Origin: Vibrio ponticus
Lineage (GTDB): Bacteria; Pseudomonadota; Gammaproteobacteria; Enterobacterales; Vibrionaceae
Assembly: GCF_009938225.1 (NCBI RefSeq)
Contig: NZ_AP019657.1
Coordinates: 3,100,001 to 3,164,000, forward strand
Direction of reading: 5' to 3'
Length of the DNA: 64,000 nt
The position numbers and the translations under genes are program-made. The stretch's first letter is position 1. Every line of letters starts with the position of its first letter. The notes beneath the pieces were generated by a model that was given only the letters and a program-made list of their open reading frames with translations, ran no database searches and had not been told where the DNA came from. Positions 60,319 to 64,000 of the stretch are shown here, in pieces.

Positions 60319-61110
60319 ATGACGCCAGATACATTGTTCCAGTCGCTATGGGAAGATTATACCTCACGCCTTTGCCCCTCAGCGGGTAATGTGCATAAGC
60401 TGCTGCAAGAAGATGAACCACTCATCAATGACCACATTGCCCTGCGTACCTTCAACTTAGCGCCAGTTGAGTTAGAGGTGTTAGCTAAACCTTTCTTAGC
60501 GTTAGGCTACCAAGAAGCTGGCGATTATCTGTTTGAAGCCAAAAAACTGGTCGCCAAGCACTATCAACACCCTGATCCAACTCAACCTAAAGTGTTTATT
60601 AGTCAACTTAAAGTCGAAGAGTGCTCTGCGCAGCTACAAACGATAGTCAAACAGTTGGTTGCTCAAGTATCCGCGGAGGATATGCAAGGTAGTGAGTTTT
60701 TGTACGCTGGTCGTCCTTGGCAATTGACGCATCAAGATTATCAACTGCTCGCACAAGAGAGTGAGTACGCCGCGTGGTTAGCCGCGCACGGTTATGGCGC
60801 CAACCACTTTACTGTGAGTGTTAATCAGCTCAATCAGTTTGACCAAGTGCAACAGGTGAATGACTATCTCAAAGCTTGTGGTTTTGTGATTAACCAATCC
60901 GGCGGAGAGGTAAAAGGTTCCCCCGATGTGTTGCTCGAACAATCGTCTACCATGGCAGATAAAGTTCAAGTGGAATTTGAGGATGGGGTAGTGCTTATCC
61001 CCGGAGGTTTCTACGAGTTTGCTAAGCGCTACCCAATGGCAGACGGTGAGCTTTACCCCGGCTTTGTCGCCGCATCAGCCGATAAGATATTTGAGAGTAC
61101 CAACGGATAA
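60319..61110 (+). CDS. DUF1338-family protein (VOC-like, possible 2-oxo-acid dioxygenase)
   Basis: The protein has 263 residues with a strong AAGGAGGC ribosome site. DUF1338 features are NDHIALRTFNLAPV near the N-terminus, HGYGANHFTVSVNQL with the second metal His, and VEFEDGVVLIPGGFYEFAKRYP near the C-terminus. These His and Glu residues form the metal centre in the characterised members, which decarboxylate 2-oxoadipate to 2-hydroxyglutarate in lysine breakdown. Here its substrate is unknown; the AST neighbours suggest amino-acid catabolism. The stop codon directly abuts the 40-bp repeat array. Confidence 0.8.
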   Translation: MTPDTLFQSLWEDYTSRLCPSAGNVHKLLQEDEPLINDHIALRTFNLAPVELEVLAKPFLALGYQEAGDYLFEAKKLVAKHYQHPDPTQPKVFISQLKVEECSAQLQTIVKQLVAQVSAEDMQGSEFLYAGRPWQLTHQDYQLLAQESEYAAWLAAHGYGANHFTVSVNQLNQFDQVQQVNDYLKACGFVINQSGGEVKGSPDVLLEQSSTMADKVQVEFEDGVVLIPGGFYEFAKRYPMADGELYPGFVAASADKIFESTNG

Positions 61111-61430
61111 CGGAACGCTGCCGCTTACGGAGGTGGGAATGCTTCGCGCACGGAACGCTGCCGCTTACGGAGGTGGGAATGCTTCGCGCACGGAACGCTG
61201 CCGCTTACGGAGGTGGGAATGCTTCGCGCACGGAACGCTGCCGCTTACGGAGGTGGGAATGCTTCGCGCACGGAACGCTGCCGCTCACGGATGTGGGAAT
61301 GCTTTGCGCACGGAACGCTGCCGCTTACGGATGCGGGAATGCTTCGCGCACGGAACGCTGTCGCTTACGGCTACGGGAATGCTTCTCACACGGAATGCTG
61401 CCGCTGACAGATATTGGAGTGCTTCGTGTA
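61111..61430. repeat. Array of eight 40-bp tandem repeats
   Basis: Units start at 61111, 61151, 61191, 61231, 61271, 61311, 61351 and 61391. Each begins CGGAACGCTGCCGCTTACGG (or a variant) and ends near GGGAATGCTTCGCGCA. The first four are identical; copies 5-8 carry about 3, 2, 7 and 10 changes. There are no spacers. Because 40 is not a multiple of three, the array is open in several frames without being a gene. Confidence 0.95.
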
Positions 61431-61507
61431 TGGAACGGGGTTTAAGTTGTTTTATCTCGAAGTCCGATCTCGGAGCGAAGCGTTCCAAATTCTCGATTCC
61501 GCTAAAG

Positions 61508-61533
61508 AAAAAAGCCACCCGAGGGTGGCTTTT
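61508..61533 (-). terminator. Terminator after crp
   Basis: Stem AAAGCCACCC/GGGTGGCTTT with a T run on the minus strand, 28 bp past the crp stop. Confidence 0.85.
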
Positions 61534-61560
61534 GTAATCTTATTCGCTCACAGGTGTGAA

Positions 61561-62193
61561 TTAGCGAGTGCCGTACACAACGATAGTTTTACCGTGAGCA
61601 GAGATTAGGTTCTGCTCTTCTAGCATCTTCAAGATACGACCAACCGTTTCACGAGAACAGCCAACGATTTGACCGATTTCTTGACGTGTGATCTTGATTT
61701 GCATGCCGTCTGGGTGAGTCATCGCATCAGGTTGTTTCGCTAGGTTTAGTAGCGTTTGCGCGATACGACCAGTTACATCTAGGAATGCTAGGTCACCCAC
61801 TTTTTGGCTAGTCACTTGTAGGCGACGTGCCATTTGCGAAGACAGACGCATAAGAATGTCTGGGTTTACTTGGATAAGTTGACGGAATTTCTTAAATGAA
61901 ATTTCAGCTACTTCACAAGGAGACTTGGCACGAACCCAAGCTGTGCGCTCTTGATCTTCTTCAAATAGACCAAGCTCACCGATGAAATCACCTTGGTTTA
62001 GGTAAGAAAGGATCATTTCCTTACCTTCTTCGTCCTTGATAAGAACCGCAACAGAACCCTTAACGATGTAGTACAAAGTTTCTGCTTTCTCGCCCGCATG
62101 AATTAGCGTGCTTTTTGATGGGTACTTATGAATATGACAGTGTGAAAGGAACCACTCTAATGTTGGATCGGTTTGAGGTTTACCTAGAACCAT
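61561..62193 (-). CDS. crp: cAMP receptor protein Crp
   Basis: The 210-residue protein is nearly the E. coli sequence. The cyclic-nucleotide domain has [22 protein letters not shown] (cAMP contacts Glu, Arg, Ser/Thr), and the C-terminal helix-turn-helix has [19 protein letters not shown]. It is the global regulator of carbon use; in vibrios also of competence, biofilm and aphA-linked circuits. It stands alone between the repeat array and prk. Confidence 0.98.
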   Translation of the reverse strand: MVLGKPQTDPTLEWFLSHCHIHKYPSKSTLIHAGEKAETLYYIVKGSVAVLIKDEEGKEMILSYLNQGDFIGELGLFEEDQERTAWVRAKSPCEVAEISFKKFRQLIQVNPDILMRLSSQMARRLQVTSQKVGDLAFLDVTGRIAQTLLNLAKQPDAMTHPDGMQIKITRQEIGQIVGCSRETVGRILKMLEEQNLISAHGKTIVVYGTR

Positions 62194-62591
62194 AATATCT
62201 CACTTCCTCTGCAGGGTACGCTTGCGCTTTCCATGTTGTTGCTAAGCCCAAAATGGGGATAACTAGGATAAGAGCACTTTACTAGTGCTGCAAGCTATCT
62301 TGTGTTTCGGTTTCAAATAGTATCCTTTTTCCCAAAGGATTTCTTGATTTTAATCGGGTACAGGGTGCTATTTTATAAGCGAAAACGTGCACATGATCAC
62401 GGTATGAAAAGTAATCGCGTTTATCGCTACCTAAATGACTTAAAAACGCGGACTTCAGAGTCTCGTCACGGTGCCTGATTTACCACAAAGGTAACAGGCA
62501 CAATGCCGCCCAGGGGTAAGTATTCTCTAGGTCGTTTGTACGTGACTCGCTCAGTAATACTCACACTTTTAGGTGACTTGGGTTACGCTAT
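62194..62591. promoter_or_regulatory. crp upstream region
   Basis: This 398-bp gap holds the crp promoter and leader. CGTGC-N6-TCACG (62386-62401) is a weak match to the CRP site TGTGA-N6-TCACA and could mediate self-control. A two-part stem lies at 62471-62501 (GTGCCTG/CAGGCAC and TTACC/GGTAA). It has no T run. No gene seen. Confidence 0.4.
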
Positions 62592-63461
62592 TTAGCCAAT
62601 TTTGCCCGTTTCTATTAACTGCTGAAGAATCGGTCTGACAATCAGTTCCATCGCAAAACTCATTTTGCCACCAGGGACAACGAGCGTGTTGTGACGCGAC
62701 ATGAATGACCCATCTATCATTGCTAATAGGTAGGGATAGTCAACGTTTTTGAAGCCACGTAAGCGGATTACCACAAAGCTTTCATCTAAGCTTGGAATCC
62801 CCTTCGCATCCAGCGGGTTGGAGGTATCCACGGTCGGCACACGTTGGAAGTTAATATGGGTGCGAGAAAATTGTGGCGTAATGTAGTTTAGGTAATCATC
62901 CATTGAGCGAACAATTGAGTCCATGACCGCTTCACGAGAATGACCTCGGTCACGAGTATCGCGGACGAACTTTTGAATCCACTCAAGGTTGACGATCGGC
63001 ACCATGCCAATCAGAAAGTCGACATGTTGAGACACATTAACATCACCATCCACCACGCCGCCATGCAAGCCTTCGTAGAACAGAACATCACTGTCTTCTG
63101 GGAGCTCTTGCCATGGCGTAAAAGTGCCGGGCATTTGGTTGTAAGGCACCGCTTCATCAAAAGTGTGCAAGTAGCGACGGACTTTACCGCTGCCATCTTC
63201 ACCGTATTGACGGAAAAACTCAGCCAGAGCAGGGAAGTCGTTCGCTTGCGGACCAAAGTAGCTGATATGGCGACCTTGTTCACGGGCTTTGCGGATCTCC
63301 ACATCCATTTCAGGACGTGTAAAACGATGGAAGCTATCCCCCTCAACCCAGGCGGGTTTGATGTCCATCATATTGAACATCTTGCGAAAGGCTTCGGAGG
63401 TCGTGGTAGTACCCGCACCAGAAGAACCAGTGACGGCAATGATTGGATGCTTTGCTGACAT
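62592..63461 (-). CDS. prkB: Phosphoribulokinase-like protein PrkB
   Basis: The protein has 289 residues. The P-loop is GSSGAGTTTTSEAF near the N-terminus, followed by VEGDSFHRFTRPEMD and LFYEGLHGG motifs of the phosphoribulokinase/uridine kinase family. It is the short proteobacterial form encoded next to crp and yheU in enterobacteria and vibrios. There is no RuBisCO here and the physiological substrate is not established. Upstream genes yheU and yheT are on the same strand. Confidence 0.9.
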   Translation of the reverse strand: MSAKHPIIAVTGSSGAGTTTTSEAFRKMFNMMDIKPAWVEGDSFHRFTRPEMDVEIRKAREQGRHISYFGPQANDFPALAEFFRQYGEDGSGKVRRYLHTFDEAVPYNQMPGTFTPWQELPEDSDVLFYEGLHGGVVDGDVNVSQHVDFLIGMVPIVNLEWIQKFVRDTRDRGHSREAVMDSIVRSMDDYLNYITPQFSRTHINFQRVPTVDTSNPLDAKGIPSLDESFVVIRLRGFKNVDYPYLLAMIDGSFMSRHNTLVVPGGKMSFAMELIVRPILQQLIETGKIG

Positions 63462-63653
63462 GACAAACCCTGTCTAAAACTAACGTTCCTGTTAATAATT
63501 ATGTTTGTTCCAAGTCAGTACTGCGCTGGGCAGACTTATTTGGATATCACAGCAATATAACATGCTTTAACTTTTTGTTTAAAAGATTCTACTGTGGGCA
63601 TGGGTGAAGAAAATACGGTGTAGCGGCACAGAAGTGTCTATGCCGCATAGAGA

Positions 63654-63866
63654 TTAGAATTTCTGTTTAAGCTGAATATCCACGGTTTCGTGCAACTCAG
63701 AATAGACAATCACTGCCTCGCCAGAAGCGAGCTGAGCTTTTACTTGATCGACTTTAGCTTGTAGTGAAACCTCAACCGCACCGTAGTCGGTTCCTTCACG
63801 TAGTACAAACTCACGAATTAAATTGTCTAGGGTATCGGCAGCAATTTCTTGCCAAGGGATAATCAT
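63654..63866 (-). CDS. yheU: UPF0270 protein YheU
   Basis: The 70-residue protein begins [20 protein letters not shown], the UPF0270 signature, and ends with the acidic [15 protein letters not shown] segment. It is encoded just after yheT, 53 bp away, as in E. coli. The function is unknown. Confidence 0.9.
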   Translation of the reverse strand: MIIPWQEIAADTLDNLIREFVLREGTDYGAVEVSLQAKVDQVKAQLASGEAVIVYSELHETVDIQLKQKF

Positions 63867-63919
63867 AAATACCTCTTACTTTTATGATTGGGAGAGAGCC
63901 AGTCTTGCTGGCTCTAACA

Positions 63920-64000
63920 TTATGCGGTTTTTAGTGGCTGATAGTAAGCGGGTAGCATCTCTTCTAGCCAGAATCTTGGTTTGAGCAGTGAGCCAGTGAC
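63920..64000 (-). CDS. yheT: YheT-family hydrolase, C-terminal end only
   Basis: The last 26 codons are visible before TAA 63920 and read VTGSLLKPRFWLEE then MLPAYYQPLKTA. This matches the C-terminus of YheT-type alpha/beta hydrolases, where GGHVGF and a KPRFWLE segment precede the end. The start is beyond the window. It is upstream of yheU in the same direction. Confidence 0.75.
   Translation of the reverse strand, partial: VTGSLLKPRFWLEEMLPAYYQPLKTA

Noticed and set aside
61111..61430. CRISPR array
   Set aside because: The 40-bp units are head-to-tail with no unique spacers, and no cas genes are present.
61019..61537. Overlapping long frames rich in Ala/Arg/Cys across the 40-bp repeats
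   Set aside because: They arise because the unit has few stops and shifts frame each copy (40 = 1 mod 3); no ribosome site or known domain.

Overview
The window is a stretch of a Vibrio (Vibrionaceae) large chromosome, almost all of it housekeeping genes in the order familiar from chromosome I of the genus. The diagnostic gene is aphA, the low-cell-density quorum-sensing regulator. The order frdABCD/epmA, yibN-secB-gpsA-cysE-aphA-ppc, argE/argCBGH, prx-grx/oxyR, mrcA/pilMNOPQ-aroKB-damX-dam-rpe-gph-trpS, pabA-argD-astA-astD, crp, prk, yheU-yheT supports this. The species cannot be named from the sequence alone.

Layout. (1) 1-7924, minus strand: a polysaccharide export block, wza-wzb-wzc, then an Ala/Gly-rich YjbE-like secreted protein and yjbF-yjbG-yjbH (the last runs off the left edge). 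It abuts hslVU and is probably the border of a capsule/O-antigen locus. (2) 8477-10548: hslVU behind a heat-shock promoter containing four CTTGAA-like motifs at exact 12-bp spacing. (3) 10838-17326: a BCCT transporter, fumarate reductase frdABCD and epmA. (4) 17333-18799: an IS4-family insertion sequence between the 3' ends of epmA and a Vibrio lipoprotein gene. (5) 20604-33726: rhodanese, secB, gpsA, cysE, aphA (with a probable Qrr sRNA target in its leader), ppc, and the divergent arginine genes argE / argC-argB-argG-argH with tandem ARG boxes between them. (6) 33990-38210: the most accessory-looking part. Here ahpC and ahpF are bracketed by ERIC-like and hairpin-rich intergenic repeats in mirrored order. 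(7) 38225-40669: a tiny membrane protein gene, a DUF3624 gene, the peroxiredoxin-glutaredoxin fusion and oxyR. (8) 40744-55664: mrcA, pilMNOPQ, aroK-aroB-damX-dam-rpe-gph-trpS and pabA. (9) 56351-61110: argD, astA, astD and a DUF1338 gene, followed directly by an array of eight 40-bp repeats with a decay gradient. (10) 61561-64000: crp, prk, yheU and the end of yheT.

How the parts work together. OxyR (39782-40669) very likely controls both ahpC, which has a complete four-part OxyR box, and its divergent neighbour prx-grx, where 31-bp repeats fill the intergenic space. The arginine genes form a biosynthetic set (argE, C, B, G, H, D) next to two enzymes of arginine succinyl-transferase catabolism (astA, astD), with argD able to serve both. 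PilMNOPQ is the type IV pilus alignment complex and secretin.

I did not find a clearly new multi-gene system such as a defence island, CRISPR or phage. The observations most worth following are the mirrored repeat bracket around ahpCF, the decaying 40-bp array, a 32-residue membrane protein gene, the periodic heat-shock promoter motifs, and a candidate small RNA after argH. Motif comparisons (OxyR, ArgR, Qrr, ERIC, sigma-32) were made by eye against consensus sequences from memory.
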